57,809 nucleotides of DNA, taken from assembly GCA_035534895.1 (NCBI GenBank), contig DATLRC010000012.1, positions 1 to 57,809 of the forward strand, read 5' to 3'. The notes under the pieces are model-generated. The model did not search any database, was not told where the DNA came from, and was given only the letters and a program-made list of their open reading frames with translations. Numbering within the stretch: the first letter of the stretch is position 1; every line of letters starts with the position of its first letter. Of the stretch, positions 34,040 to 43,111 are shown one piece after another. Source of the stretch: DATLRC01 sp035534895. Its GTDB lineage: Bacteria; Patescibacteriota; Saccharimonadia; Saccharimonadales; UBA4665. Made by a program: the position numbers and the translations under genes.

Positions 34040-35704
34040 ATGGAAGCAGTTATCCAAAAACTTAAAACGGCTGGTTTTAAGGGCGAGGTTGATAATTCAA
34101 CAACGACCCTCGAAGCTTATAGTCATGATGCCTCATTATTTGAAGTTAGACCACAACTAGTACTTTTTCCGTTTGACACAGATGATCTGAGTCTAATTGT
34201 TAAAACCGTTAGCAAACTGAAGAAACAGATACCCAATTTATCTATTACTGCTCGTTCAGCCGGGACCGATATGTCAGGCGGAGCAATCAATGACTCGATA
34301 ATTGTTGATTTTAGTAAGCATTTTAATCAGATCTTAGAAGTCACTCGCACCGCGGCTCAAGCCCAGCCAGGGGTCTATTATCGGGATTTCGAAAAGCGTA
34401 GTTTGTTGCATGGGTCGCTAATGCCTTCTTATCCAGCATCAAGAGATATTTGTACCATTGGCGGAATGGTCAACAACAACTCGGGTGGCGAAAAATCGCT
34501 TGAGTTTGGTAAGACTGAAAACTTTGTCAGTCAACTTAAATTTGTTTTCGCGGACGGAGTTGAGAGAGTGGTTGAGCCTCTTACAAAAGCCGAACTTGAT
34601 AGTAAGATGGCCCAAACCGACTTTGAAGGGCAGGTCTATAATGCCATCTTTAAGCTTATAGACAACAACTATGATCTTCTGCAGACTGCCAAACCTAAGG
34701 TAAGTAAAAATTCAACCGGTTATAACCTTTGGGATGTTTGGGACCGCTCGCAGCAGATTTTTGACTTGACCAAATTAATTGTTGGCGCTCAGGGGACACT
34801 TGGTCTAACAACCGATATTCGTTTTAGGCTCATTGCCGCTAGACCGCATTCAGGGTTACTTGTTATGTTCCTCAAAGATTTAGATCGCCTAGGTGAGTTG
34901 ATTAACGTTGTTCTCAAGCACTCCCCAGCCACCTTTGAGAGTTTTGATGATGCAACCCTTTGGTTGTCCATTAAGTTCATGCCCTATTTTGCCAAGATGC
35001 TAGGGTGGAGAGGTTTTTTTAAATTACTAATTGGTTTATTGCCAGATGGCTTTCAGCTGCTCAAGGGTATTCCTAAATTAGTCTTGATGGTTGAGTTTGA
35101 TGGTCAGACCGAAGATGAAGTGCGTCAAAAAATACGAGCCTTGCACAGCGAGCTTGGTATCAAACGAGCCTACTATGAAATTAATGGCTTTGAAGAAGAT
35201 GCTACCGAGCTGAAAAGCGAGAAATTCTGGATCATGCGCCGCCAGAGTTTTAATCTCCTGCGCCAAAAGGTAAAAGACAAGCACACGGCACCCTTCATTG
35301 ATGATCTGGTTGTCAATCCACCATACCTTGTTGATTTTCTGCCCCAACTTCGCCAGATAATAAAAAAATACAATCTGCTAGCGACCATTGCTGGACATAT
35401 GGGTGACGGTAATTTTCATATTATTCCTTTGATGAAATTGGAGCTGAAGAGCGAGCGGGCGAAGCTGCTACCGGCAATGAAAGAGGTTAACCAACTGGTG
35501 CTTCACTACCATGGCTCGTTATCCGGTGAGCACAATGATGGATTAGTACGTGGACCTTGGCTTGAACAAATGTATGGCCCACAAGTGCTAACCCTTTTTA
35601 AGCAAGCCAAAAAGATTCTCGATCCGGACAACATCTTTAATCCGCATAAAAAAGCGACCGCTGACTGGGACTATAGTTTTTCACATATTCGGGATCATTT
35701 TTAA
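34040..35704 (+). CDS. FAD-linked 2-hydroxyacid dehydrogenase (D-lactate dehydrogenase/GlcD-like)
   Basis: This 554-aa protein has the PCMH-type FAD-binding fold (ARSAGTDMSGGAINDS near residue 75 and GGMVNNNSGGEKS near 140) and a C-terminal domain with GHMGDGNFHIIPL and SLSGEHNDGLVRGPWL, as in D-lactate dehydrogenases and glycolate oxidase GlcD. The C-terminal iron-sulfur domain of the Dld-II/GlpC-type fusions is absent. Electrons would go to quinone. It is divergent from ndh and precedes the cyo operon by 173 nt. Confidence 0.8.
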   Translation: MEAVIQKLKTAGFKGEVDNSTTTLEAYSHDASLFEVRPQLVLFPFDTDDLSLIVKTVSKLKKQIPNLSITARSAGTDMSGGAINDSIIVDFSKHFNQILEVTRTAAQAQPGVYYRDFEKRSLLHGSLMPSYPASRDICTIGGMVNNNSGGEKSLEFGKTENFVSQLKFVFADGVERVVEPLTKAELDSKMAQTDFEGQVYNAIFKLIDNNYDLLQTAKPKVSKNSTGYNLWDVWDRSQQIFDLTKLIVGAQGTLGLTTDIRFRLIAARPHSGLLVMFLKDLDRLGELINVVLKHSPATFESFDDATLWLSIKFMPYFAKMLGWRGFFKLLIGLLPDGFQLLKGIPKLVLMVEFDGQTEDEVRQKIRALHSELGIKRAYYEINGFEEDATELKSEKFWIMRRQSFNLLRQKVKDKHTAPFIDDLVVNPPYLVDFLPQLRQIIKKYNLLATIAGHMGDGNFHIIPLMKLELKSERAKLLPAMKEVNQLVLHYHGSLSGEHNDGLVRGPWLEQMYGPQVLTLFKQAKKILDPDNIFNPHKKATADWDYSFSHIRDHF

Positions 35705-35815
35705 GTTGAGCACGAGTCGTTTTTTCGAGTAATTTGTTGGCCGAGGTGCTATAGTAAAAGCAATCTGATTGTTATTCCTGAGGCATGGTCATTGCGACAA
35801 CCTTAGCAGGTAAAG

Positions 35816-35846
35816 ATTGTTAACAATTAGCCCTAGATAAGATAAT
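35816..35846 (+). promoter_or_regulatory. Candidate promoter and palindrome upstream of the cyo operon
   Basis: ATTGTTAACAAT (35816-35827) is a perfect 12-bp palindrome. It contains a possible -35 TTGTTA, 18 nt before GATAAT (35841-35846). An operator that covers the -35 is plausible. There is no clear ribosome site before the cyoA start at 35877. Confidence 0.4.
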
Positions 35847-35876
35847 AGGTGGTGACTGTATGGTGTTCGGCACATC

Positions 35877-36800
35877 ATGAAGATGAACAAAAAATATAAA
35901 GTAATCTTAGTGGTAGTTCTGCTGGTAGCTATTTTGCTGGTGGCAAGCCTCTCATTGCGTCAGGCCAATATTGCCGTTCTTAATCCTCAGGGTCCAATCG
36001 CTGAAAGTGAACGAAGGCTAATCATTATTGGTTTACTTTTGTCGCTGGTCGTTGTCATCCCGGTATTTAGCCTATTATTTATTTTTGCCTGGAAATATAG
36101 GGAGGATAATAAAGGGGCTAAATATAGTCCGGAACTTGATCACAACCTAGCAGCTGAGGCCGTTTGGTGGCTTATCCCAGGTATTTTGATCGTCATTCTT
36201 TCGTTTATAGCCTGGAATAGCAGCCATCAGCTCGATCCATTTAAGCCTCTTGTTAGCCAAACAGCTCCAATCACCATTCAGGTCGTAGCCCTAGATTGGA
36301 AGTGGTTGTTTATCTATCCAAAACAAAATATTGCCAGCCTAAATTTTGTACAATTTCCGGTCAATACTCCACTAAATTTGATGATTACGGCTGATGCACC
36401 AATGAATTCATTCTGGATTCCGCAGCTCGGCGGCCAAATATATGCCATGCCGGGAATGTCCACTCAGCTTCATTTGATGGCTACTAAAACTGGTAATTTT
36501 CGTGGCTTATCAGCCAACATAAGCGGTCAAGGGTTTTCGGGTATGAGCTTTACGGCTCGCGCTAGCTCACCGACTGATTTCAACAGTTGGATAGTATCTG
36601 TTAAACGGTCTTCGAAAAGACTCAACTTAGATACTTATAACCAACTATCCAAGCCCAGTCAAAATAGCCCGCTAACCTATTTCTCTTCAACTGAGCCTGA
36701 CTTGTATAACTCTATTATCATGAAATTTATGATGCCTATGGGGGCCCAGGCCAGCAGCTCTAGCTATAATCAGTCAACATTAGGAGCAACAACGCCATGA
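35877..36800 (+). CDS. cyoA: Cytochrome bo3-type quinol oxidase subunit II
   Basis: This 307-aa protein has three hydrophobic segments near the N-terminus and a cupredoxin domain outside. ALDWKWLFIYP, NSFWIPQLGGQIYAMPGM and GFSGMSFTARA match CyoA. The CuA cysteines of cytochrome c oxidases are absent, as in quinol oxidases. Unlike E. coli CyoA it has no lipobox Cys. Its stop overlaps cyoB by ATGA. Confidence 0.93.
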   Translation: MKMNKKYKVILVVVLLVAILLVASLSLRQANIAVLNPQGPIAESERRLIIIGLLLSLVVVIPVFSLLFIFAWKYREDNKGAKYSPELDHNLAAEAVWWLIPGILIVILSFIAWNSSHQLDPFKPLVSQTAPITIQVVALDWKWLFIYPKQNIASLNFVQFPVNTPLNLMITADAPMNSFWIPQLGGQIYAMPGMSTQLHLMATKTGNFRGLSANISGQGFSGMSFTARASSPTDFNSWIVSVKRSSKRLNLDTYNQLSKPSQNSPLTYFSSTEPDLYNSIIMKFMMPMGAQASSSSYNQSTLGATTP

Positions 36801-38788
36801 ATTATTTCGGCGGCCTACTTGGAAGATTAACTTTGCAAGCTCTGCAACACAATCTGGTTACGAGCGTTGGTGTCATTATGATGAGTTTAGGAATAATTTT
36901 GGTCGTAGGACTGATGTTTTACTTTAAGCGTTGGCGCTGGCTTTGGAAAAATTGGTTAACCTCGCTTGATCCTAAGAAGATAGGTGTGATGTACATTGTG
37001 GTGGCCGTATTGATGCTGCTTAGAGGTGGAGCTGATGCTTTAATGATGCGAGCTCAGCAGGCCACGTCTGTCGGGGCGGCACATGGTCTTCTGTCATCTA
37101 ATCAGTTCCAGCAAGTCTTTTCGGCACACGGAACAATAATGATTTTATTTGCGGCCATGGGCCTGATGTTTGGCTTAATCAATTTGGTCTTGCCCCTTCA
37201 GATTGGTGCCCGCGATGTGGCTTTTCCCTTTTTGAATGCGACCAGCTTTTGGCTCTTTGCAGCTGGAGCGGCACTGATTAATATATCGCTGGCCATAGGC
37301 GACTTCTCAACTGCTGGGTGGTTGGCCTATCCCCCACTATCGGAGCTCAGGTACAGCCCCGGTGTCGGTGTTGATTATTGGATATGGAGCGTCCAGATTA
37401 CCGGAATCGGCAGTTTACTTTCGGGGATTAACTTTTTGGTAACCATTTTAAAGTTGCGTTGTAAGGGAATGACGCTGATGAAAATGCCGATGTTTGTCTG
37501 GAGTGTTTTTGGAAGTATGGTTTTGGTTATTTTTGCCTTTCCAGTTCTAACCGTCACTTTGGCTCTATTGTTTCTTGATCGGTCTCTAGGAATGCATTTC
37601 TTCACTGCCGGCGGTGGCGGCAATGCCATGATGTATGTCAATCTAATTTGGGCCTGGGGTCACCCAGAGGTTTACATTCTGATCCTTCCGGCATTTGGTG
37701 TTTTTTCTGAGATCGTGGCCACTTTCTCCCAAAAGCGTTTATTTGGATACAGGTCTATGGTCTGGGCAATTTGGGCTATAACCTTTTTATCTTTTAGTGT
37801 CTGGTTGCACCACTTCTTTACCATGGGCGCCGGGGCTGATGTAAATGCCTTTTTTGGGATCATGACTATGATTATTGCCGTACCAACGGGAGTTAAAGTA
37901 TTTAACTGGCTGTTTACTATGTACCGTGGGCGGATCCGCTTTAAAACGCCTATGCTCTGGTTCATGGGTTTCATAGTGACCTTTACGATTGGCGGTGTAG
38001 CTGGTGTACTTATGGGTGTCCCGGCTATAGATTTCCAGGTTCATAATAGTCTTTTCTTAGTGGCTCATTTTCATACCATGATCATAGGTGGCGTAGTATT
38101 TGGTTATTTTGCGGGCCTAACTTATTGGTTTCCTAAAAGTTTTGGTTTTAAGCTTAACGAAAGACTGGGTAAGTATGCATTTTGGTGCTGGCTTATTGGT
38201 TTTTTGACCGCCTTTTTACCGTTATATATTCTTGGACTTATGGGTGCAACCAGACGCATAGATCATTACGATGCTTCCCTTGGCTGGCAAGGGCTATTCA
38301 TTGTCGCTGCTATTGGGGTGGCGATCATTGGTCTAGGCATAGCATTCCAAGTACTGCAAGTTGCTTTCAGTATCTGGCAACGCAAGTCAAATCTTGACCT
38401 TAGTGGTGACCCCTGGAATGGTCGAACACTTGAGTGGTCAACTAGCTCACCGGCGCCAGTTTATAACTTCGCAATATTGCCGGAGGTTAGTGACCGCGAT
38501 CCGTTTTGGGCCACCAAGCAATCGAAATTGGTCGAAGATGCTAAGCCCAACTATAAGCCTATAGCCATGCCCAAAAACAGTGGCCTAGCTATTATGATCG
38601 CCGGCCTGGCTTTTCTGTTTGGATTTGGAGCTGTTTGGCATATTTATTGGTTGCCGGCGGTTTGTCTGATGGGCATCATCGTTTGTATTATCGTTCGGAC
38701 GACCAATGACCATAGCCAGTACTTAATATCTGCTGATGAAATTCAAAAAATAGAGGATGCAAATGCTACCAGGAGGCAATACGCATGA
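36797..38788 (+). CDS. cyoB: Cytochrome bo3-type quinol oxidase subunit I
   Basis: This 663-aa heme-copper oxidase catalytic subunit has the expected metal ligands: SAHGTIMIL (low-spin heme), WGHPEVYILILPAFG (CuB His with the Glu/Tyr), HHFFTMG (CuB) and AHFHTMIIGG (heme irons). RGGADALMMRAQQ matches the quinol-site motif of CyoB. About 14-15 membrane helices are visible, and the length equals that of E. coli CyoB. It pumps protons while reducing oxygen. Confidence 0.97.
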   Translation: MNYFGGLLGRLTLQALQHNLVTSVGVIMMSLGIILVVGLMFYFKRWRWLWKNWLTSLDPKKIGVMYIVVAVLMLLRGGADALMMRAQQATSVGAAHGLLSSNQFQQVFSAHGTIMILFAAMGLMFGLINLVLPLQIGARDVAFPFLNATSFWLFAAGAALINISLAIGDFSTAGWLAYPPLSELRYSPGVGVDYWIWSVQITGIGSLLSGINFLVTILKLRCKGMTLMKMPMFVWSVFGSMVLVIFAFPVLTVTLALLFLDRSLGMHFFTAGGGGNAMMYVNLIWAWGHPEVYILILPAFGVFSEIVATFSQKRLFGYRSMVWAIWAITFLSFSVWLHHFFTMGAGADVNAFFGIMTMIIAVPTGVKVFNWLFTMYRGRIRFKTPMLWFMGFIVTFTIGGVAGVLMGVPAIDFQVHNSLFLVAHFHTMIIGGVVFGYFAGLTYWFPKSFGFKLNERLGKYAFWCWLIGFLTAFLPLYILGLMGATRRIDHYDASLGWQGLFIVAAIGVAIIGLGIAFQVLQVAFSIWQRKSNLDLSGDPWNGRTLEWSTSSPAPVYNFAILPEVSDRDPFWATKQSKLVEDAKPNYKPIAMPKNSGLAIMIAGLAFLFGFGAVWHIYWLPAVCLMGIIVCIIVRTTNDHSQYLISADEIQKIEDANATRRQYA

Positions 38789-39387
38789 GTCAAGCTCTTG
38801 AAATTGAAGAGCCTAACCAAGTGGCTTCAGACTCTAAAACCATCTTTGGTTTTTGGGTTTATATCATGACAGATTGTGTTTTGTTTGCCAGTCTGTTCGC
38901 TACCTATGCCGTACTGCATAACAATACTTTTGGTGGCCCATCTGGGCGACAGCTTTTCAGCCTGCCTTTTGTTTTAACCGAAACTCTGATTCTGCTGACC
39001 AGCAGTTTTAGCTGCGGTCTAGGATTACTGGCGGCACATAAGGGCGAGAAAGCTAAAGTCATGGCTTGGTTTGGCTTAACTTTCCTACTTGGATTGGCCT
39101 TTTTAACTCTTGAGTTAACTGAGTTTAAACACCTAGTTAGTCAGGGCGATAGTTGGCGGGAAAGTGGCTTTTTGTCAGCTTTCTTCACACTTGTTGGCAC
39201 CCATGGTCTGCATATAGCAACTGGGCTTTGCTGGATGAGCGTGATGATCTTTCAAGTATCACGTCGTGGTTTGGTGGCTGCTAACGTCAGGCGGCTAACG
39301 TTGCTCAGTATGTTCTGGCATTTTCTAGATATTATCTGGATCTTTATATTTACAATTGTTTATCTTTTAGGAGTAGTACAGCCATGA
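38785..39387 (+). CDS. cyoC: Cytochrome bo3-type quinol oxidase subunit III
   Basis: This 200-aa five-helix protein matches CyoC: FWVYIMTDCVLFASLFATY near the N-terminus, a central GTHGLHIATGL and the C-terminal WHFLDIIWIFIFTIVYL. The conserved histidines of subunit III are present. It overlaps cyoB and cyoD by 4 nt at each end. Confidence 0.95.
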   Translation: MSQALEIEEPNQVASDSKTIFGFWVYIMTDCVLFASLFATYAVLHNNTFGGPSGRQLFSLPFVLTETLILLTSSFSCGLGLLAAHKGEKAKVMAWFGLTFLLGLAFLTLELTEFKHLVSQGDSWRESGFLSAFFTLVGTHGLHIATGLCWMSVMIFQVSRRGLVAANVRRLTLLSMFWHFLDIIWIFIFTIVYLLGVVQP

Positions 39388-39746
39388 AGCAAACTAATCC
39401 GTCTGACGTGACGTTCAGATCATACGCTATCGGTTTTGTTCTATCAATTGCCCTAACTGTTGAAGCTTATGTTATAGCCCTGAATCATCTTGCCGGCAGC
39501 GCTGGGTGGGCTTTGGTCTTGGCCCTTGTCGGTTTGGCTTTGACCCAAATGGTTATCCAGCTGATATTTTTTCTTGGTCTTGGACGGGGTCCTAGACCAA
39601 AGCTTGATTTAATAGTTTTTTTCTTCATGATAGTTGTGGTCTCTATTCTGGTCTTGGGTTCACTTTGGATCATGTATAACTTGAATTATCGGATGACTTC
39701 ACCCTCACAGATCAATAATTACCTTCACCTTCAAGACGGAATATAG
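39384..39746 (+). CDS. cyoD: Cytochrome bo3-type quinol oxidase subunit IV
   Basis: This 120-aa protein has three membrane helices (SYAIGFVLSIALTVEAY, then QMVIQLIFFLGLG and a C-terminal helix ending in MYNLNYRM), as in CyoD, an assembly and stability subunit. It overlaps cyoC by ATGA and is followed by cyoE after 5 nt. Confidence 0.9.
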   Translation: MKQTNPSDVTFRSYAIGFVLSIALTVEAYVIALNHLAGSAGWALVLALVGLALTQMVIQLIFFLGLGRGPRPKLDLIVFFFMIVVVSILVLGSLWIMYNLNYRMTSPSQINNYLHLQDGI

Positions 39747-39751
39747 CTAAG

Positions 39752-40609
39752 GTGCTTAAGACCTATTATCAGATTACCAAGCCGGGCATTATTTATGGCA
39801 ATGCTATTACTACGGCCGCCGGTTTTTTTCTAGCTTCCCGGGGACACATTAATGTCTGGCTGGGGGTGGCCACTCTTGTCGGCGTCTCCTTAGTGGTAGC
39901 CAGTGCCTGTGTCTTCAATAATTATATTGACCGTCATATTGACCGCTTGATGTCTCGTACCAAAAAGCGAGCTCTAGTCGAGGGCTCAATAAGTGGGCCC
40001 GGGGCCATTACCTATGCCATTATTCTTGGCTTGGTGGGATTTTTGGTTCTCATGAAGTACACCAACCTACTGACCGTAATTGTTGGTCTAGTCGGGTTAT
40101 TTTTCTACGTTGTCATGTATAGCATATGGAAACGTCGTTCAGTCCATGGTACCCTTGTCGGCAGCATAGCCGGTGCTGTCCCTCCGGTGGCTGGATACTG
40201 TGCTGTAACAAACAATTTGAACAGCGGAGCGCTAATACTCTTTTTGATTCTAGTTTTTTGGCAAATGGCCCATTTTTATGCGATTGCGATCTATAGAGTT
40301 GATGATTATGCGTCGGCCAAAGTCCCGGTCTTGTCGGTTAAAAAAGGTTTAGCTGCTACTAGACAACAGATCCTATTTTACGTTATTGCCTTTATGGTTA
40401 GCCTAAGCCTGCTGACTGTCTTTGGCTACAGTGGATATTTTTATTTAGGTGGCAGCTTGGCACTAAGCTTATATTGGCTTTTCCTATGTCTTGGTGGCTT
40501 TAAAAAAGATGTTGATTTGAAGCTTTGGGCCCATAAAATGTTTCTGGCCTCACTAATGGTTATCCTGGGCCTATCTGTTCTAATATCAATTGGTGGCTTA
40601 GCGCCCTAA
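39752..40609 (+). CDS. cyoE: Protoheme IX farnesyltransferase (heme O synthase)
   Basis: This 285-aa membrane protein is a UbiA-type prenyltransferase with NYIDRHIDRLMSRTKKR, the N-D-x3-D-x2-M-R-T signature near residue 51. It converts heme B to heme O for the oxidase. It starts at GTG 39752. No other heme biosynthesis gene is in the window, so heme B probably comes from elsewhere or from a host. Confidence 0.95.
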   Translation: MLKTYYQITKPGIIYGNAITTAAGFFLASRGHINVWLGVATLVGVSLVVASACVFNNYIDRHIDRLMSRTKKRALVEGSISGPGAITYAIILGLVGFLVLMKYTNLLTVIVGLVGLFFYVVMYSIWKRRSVHGTLVGSIAGAVPPVAGYCAVTNNLNSGALILFLILVFWQMAHFYAIAIYRVDDYASAKVPVLSVKKGLAATRQQILFYVIAFMVSLSLLTVFGYSGYFYLGGSLALSLYWLFLCLGGFKKDVDLKLWAHKMFLASLMVILGLSVLISIGGLAP

Positions 40610-40649
40610 AAATAATGTTGTCCCAAAAAGTTAGTTTGGTGAAGTTTCT

Positions 40650-41519
40650 TTAGTTGTTATCGGCCTGCAATCTTTGCTTGGCGTGGACACTTATGGCAAA
40701 GACAAAGACGATACCCAAAAACAGCAGGTATACACCCCGGTCAATAAGACTGGCGCTGACAATGTTATTGGTAGTAATGTGGTGTAAATGCTGCGAGAAA
40801 AGCAAGAATGCTTCCCTGAAGCCTATAGCGCCAGGCGTAAAAGACACAAAGAGAGCAAAGTTTGCAGCTCCTGTATAGATAATAGCTTGACTAAAATGAA
40901 TAGTTGGATTGACTGATCTAAGTTCTATAAAGTAAATCAGGCTATTAAGAAATACCTGGGCCAAGCAGGCTAAAGCCAGTTTATAGAGACTGCTTAGATT
41001 TAAGCTTCGGAAACGGCTTGTTAGCCGGTTTTTGGTTCGTAGCAAGATGAACAGGACTAGTAGCCCCAAAATAACCAAGATAGCGATTAGCTGCCAGCCT
41101 AGAACGCCTGAAAGCAGAAATAAAGCACTAAAGGCAGCGAAAAAAGCATAATACAGCAAGCTAGCCAGCCCAAAACTTTTGAGGTTGATATCATGTTTTC
41201 GTTTCAGATAAAGAGCCCTAAACCCTGGGCCACTTTGAAGTGGTCCGAAGAAGTTTATCAGTGCCGAGTAGCTACTGAGAATCATGTTTTCAGAACGACT
41301 GATTTTAAGACCACATAGATCTAGAGAGGCTTCGAGCATTACTACAAGGCTAACCATAAACAAGCTGTACAGAGCCAATAATTCAATGACTACTATTGGA
41401 TTGAGATTTTTTAGATGTTCTAATGCTGCTGGGTGAGCAGCAATAAAGGCCGTAAAAGCGCCGACAGTAAGGACAATAATAATTGGTGCAAGTAATCTTT
41501 TCCAAGCTTTTAAAGACAT
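40650..41519 (-). CDS. Flippase-like membrane protein (UPF0104 / LPG synthase TM-domain family)
   Basis: This 289-aa protein has eight or so membrane helices and the C-terminal NFALFVSFTPGAIGFREAF motif, typical of the UPF0104/AglD-like flippase domain family, which is usually linked to glycolipid or lipid transport. ATG 41519 is preferred; the longer upstream frame overlaps the divergent gene. A TATTATATAG stretch near 41565 could serve the promoters of both. It belongs to a glycan and envelope neighbourhood. Confidence 0.75.
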   Translation of the reverse strand: MSLKAWKRLLAPIIIVLTVGAFTAFIAAHPAALEHLKNLNPIVVIELLALYSLFMVSLVVMLEASLDLCGLKISRSENMILSSYSALINFFGPLQSGPGFRALYLKRKHDINLKSFGLASLLYYAFFAAFSALFLLSGVLGWQLIAILVILGLLVLFILLRTKNRLTSRFRSLNLSSLYKLALACLAQVFLNSLIYFIELRSVNPTIHFSQAIIYTGAANFALFVSFTPGAIGFREAFLLFSQHLHHITTNNIVSASLIDRGVYLLFLGIVFVFAISVHAKQRLQADNN

Positions 41520-41601
41520 TGACAGCAATTGTACTCTTCTTAAGCTATTTTTAAAGTAGCTTGCTATTATATAGGTAGTATAGTCGTAGATGAGATAACC
41601 A

Positions 41602-43104
41602 ATGTATCGTAAAATCACTGCTTTAGTTGCTTCCAATAAATTTTTTTACAGCTTAGTGGCATTGCTTGTATTTCAAGCAAGTTGGATAGCTTTGAGTGGA
41701 CGCTATCCAATGGCTTTTGACGAAGATTTTCATTTTGGCCTTATTCGTCTCTATGCTTATCACATCAGTCCGTTTTGGAGTCACCAACCGCCAAACGCCA
41801 GTGCTTACGGCGCGGTCTTCCGCGATCCATCATATCTTTATCACTACTTGATGAGTTTTCCATACCGTCTGATAAATTTATTTGTACATTCGCAGACCAG
41901 CCAGGTCTTGATTTTGCGGTTTATGAATATTGCCTTGTTTAGTAGTTGCTTACCGCTCTATCGTCGGCTTTTAATGAAGAGCAAAGTTTCGGCCAACCTG
42001 ACCCATCTTATTCTGGCTTTCTTTGTCTTAATCCCGATTGTTCCCTTCTTAGCAGCCCAAATCAACTATGATAACCTGCTACTGCCCCTGACTGCGCTGA
42101 ACTTATTGCTGGCGGTTAATATAAGTCAACAATTAGAACAGTTTAAACAATTGAACTTGCTAAGACTGGCTCAACTGGCCATCCTAAGTCTTCTGACCTC
42201 GTTAGTCCAGTATGCTTATTTACCTATCTTTGCAGCAATAGTCATATTCCTGTCCATCCAAATCTTCAGGAAGCTCTATAAGAGGGGACAATTATGGACT
42301 ACTTTTCGTCAAGCTGTTACCCATCTGGCTCCTCGTGTTCGTTGGCTGATAATAGTTGGACTGATAATTAGCGGCTCACTGTTTACTGAGCGCTACGGCA
42401 TTAATTTGGTTCGCTATCATGAAGTGGCACCTGATTGCAGCCAGGTTCTGTCGGTTCAGCAGTGCCTTAATTATTCACCGTGGATCCGCAATTACAATTA
42501 CTCTATTGTCAAGGGGGCCAATCTTCATGGACCCTTAGGGTTTAGCCTAGATTGGCTTTATGGTATGTGGCTTAGAACTTTTTTTGCTGTTGATGGACCG
42601 GCTACCCAATTTGAAACTCGGGGCCCGCTTATACTGCCGAGTGTTAGCGCCCTTGTGCTGATTGTCTTTGGCAGTTTGTCGTTTGTCGTCAATGCCAGGC
42701 CTATCTTCCGTCGTTATAACGCATCGGTACTCAGTTTTTTTATTTTAATAAGTGGCCTATATATCGTTGCTTTATGGCTTGACGAATACCGTGCTTACTT
42801 ACACACGGGCCAACCGGTCGCTATTAACGGTCGTTACTTGCTACCTATCTCACTCTTCTTGCTATTACTGTTGGTTGTCGGCTTTTCGGAAGCTTTGGCA
42901 AAGCGCAAGCAGCTGCAACTCTTAGTGGCTAGTCTTGTCCTATTTTGTTTTTTGTGGGGCGGAGGTTTTTTGACCTATGTTTTGCGTAGTGACCCGAGTT
43001 GGTACTGGCCAAACCACAACGTTATTAGTGCTAATAAAGCTGTCCAAACATTTCTCCAACCAATTGTACCAGGAGCCAGTCGACCAGACTTATTTTTGCG
43101 TTAA
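41602..43104 (+). CDS. Polytopic membrane protein, GT-C glycosyltransferase-like
   Basis: This 500-aa protein has about 10 membrane helices. The first outside loop contains FDEDFHFGLIRLYAYH, where acidic residues follow the first helix as in GT-C/PMT-type glycosyltransferases that use lipid-linked sugars. I cannot assign a specific family. It is convergent with the GT2 gene at 43112, 8 nt away. Confidence 0.6.
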   Translation: MYRKITALVASNKFFYSLVALLVFQASWIALSGRYPMAFDEDFHFGLIRLYAYHISPFWSHQPPNASAYGAVFRDPSYLYHYLMSFPYRLINLFVHSQTSQVLILRFMNIALFSSCLPLYRRLLMKSKVSANLTHLILAFFVLIPIVPFLAAQINYDNLLLPLTALNLLLAVNISQQLEQFKQLNLLRLAQLAILSLLTSLVQYAYLPIFAAIVIFLSIQIFRKLYKRGQLWTTFRQAVTHLAPRVRWLIIVGLIISGSLFTERYGINLVRYHEVAPDCSQVLSVQQCLNYSPWIRNYNYSIVKGANLHGPLGFSLDWLYGMWLRTFFAVDGPATQFETRGPLILPSVSALVLIVFGSLSFVVNARPIFRRYNASVLSFFILISGLYIVALWLDEYRAYLHTGQPVAINGRYLLPISLFLLLLLVVGFSEALAKRKQLQLLVASLVLFCFLWGGGFLTYVLRSDPSWYWPNHNVISANKAVQTFLQPIVPGASRPDLFLR

Positions 43105-43111
43105 AAAACGG

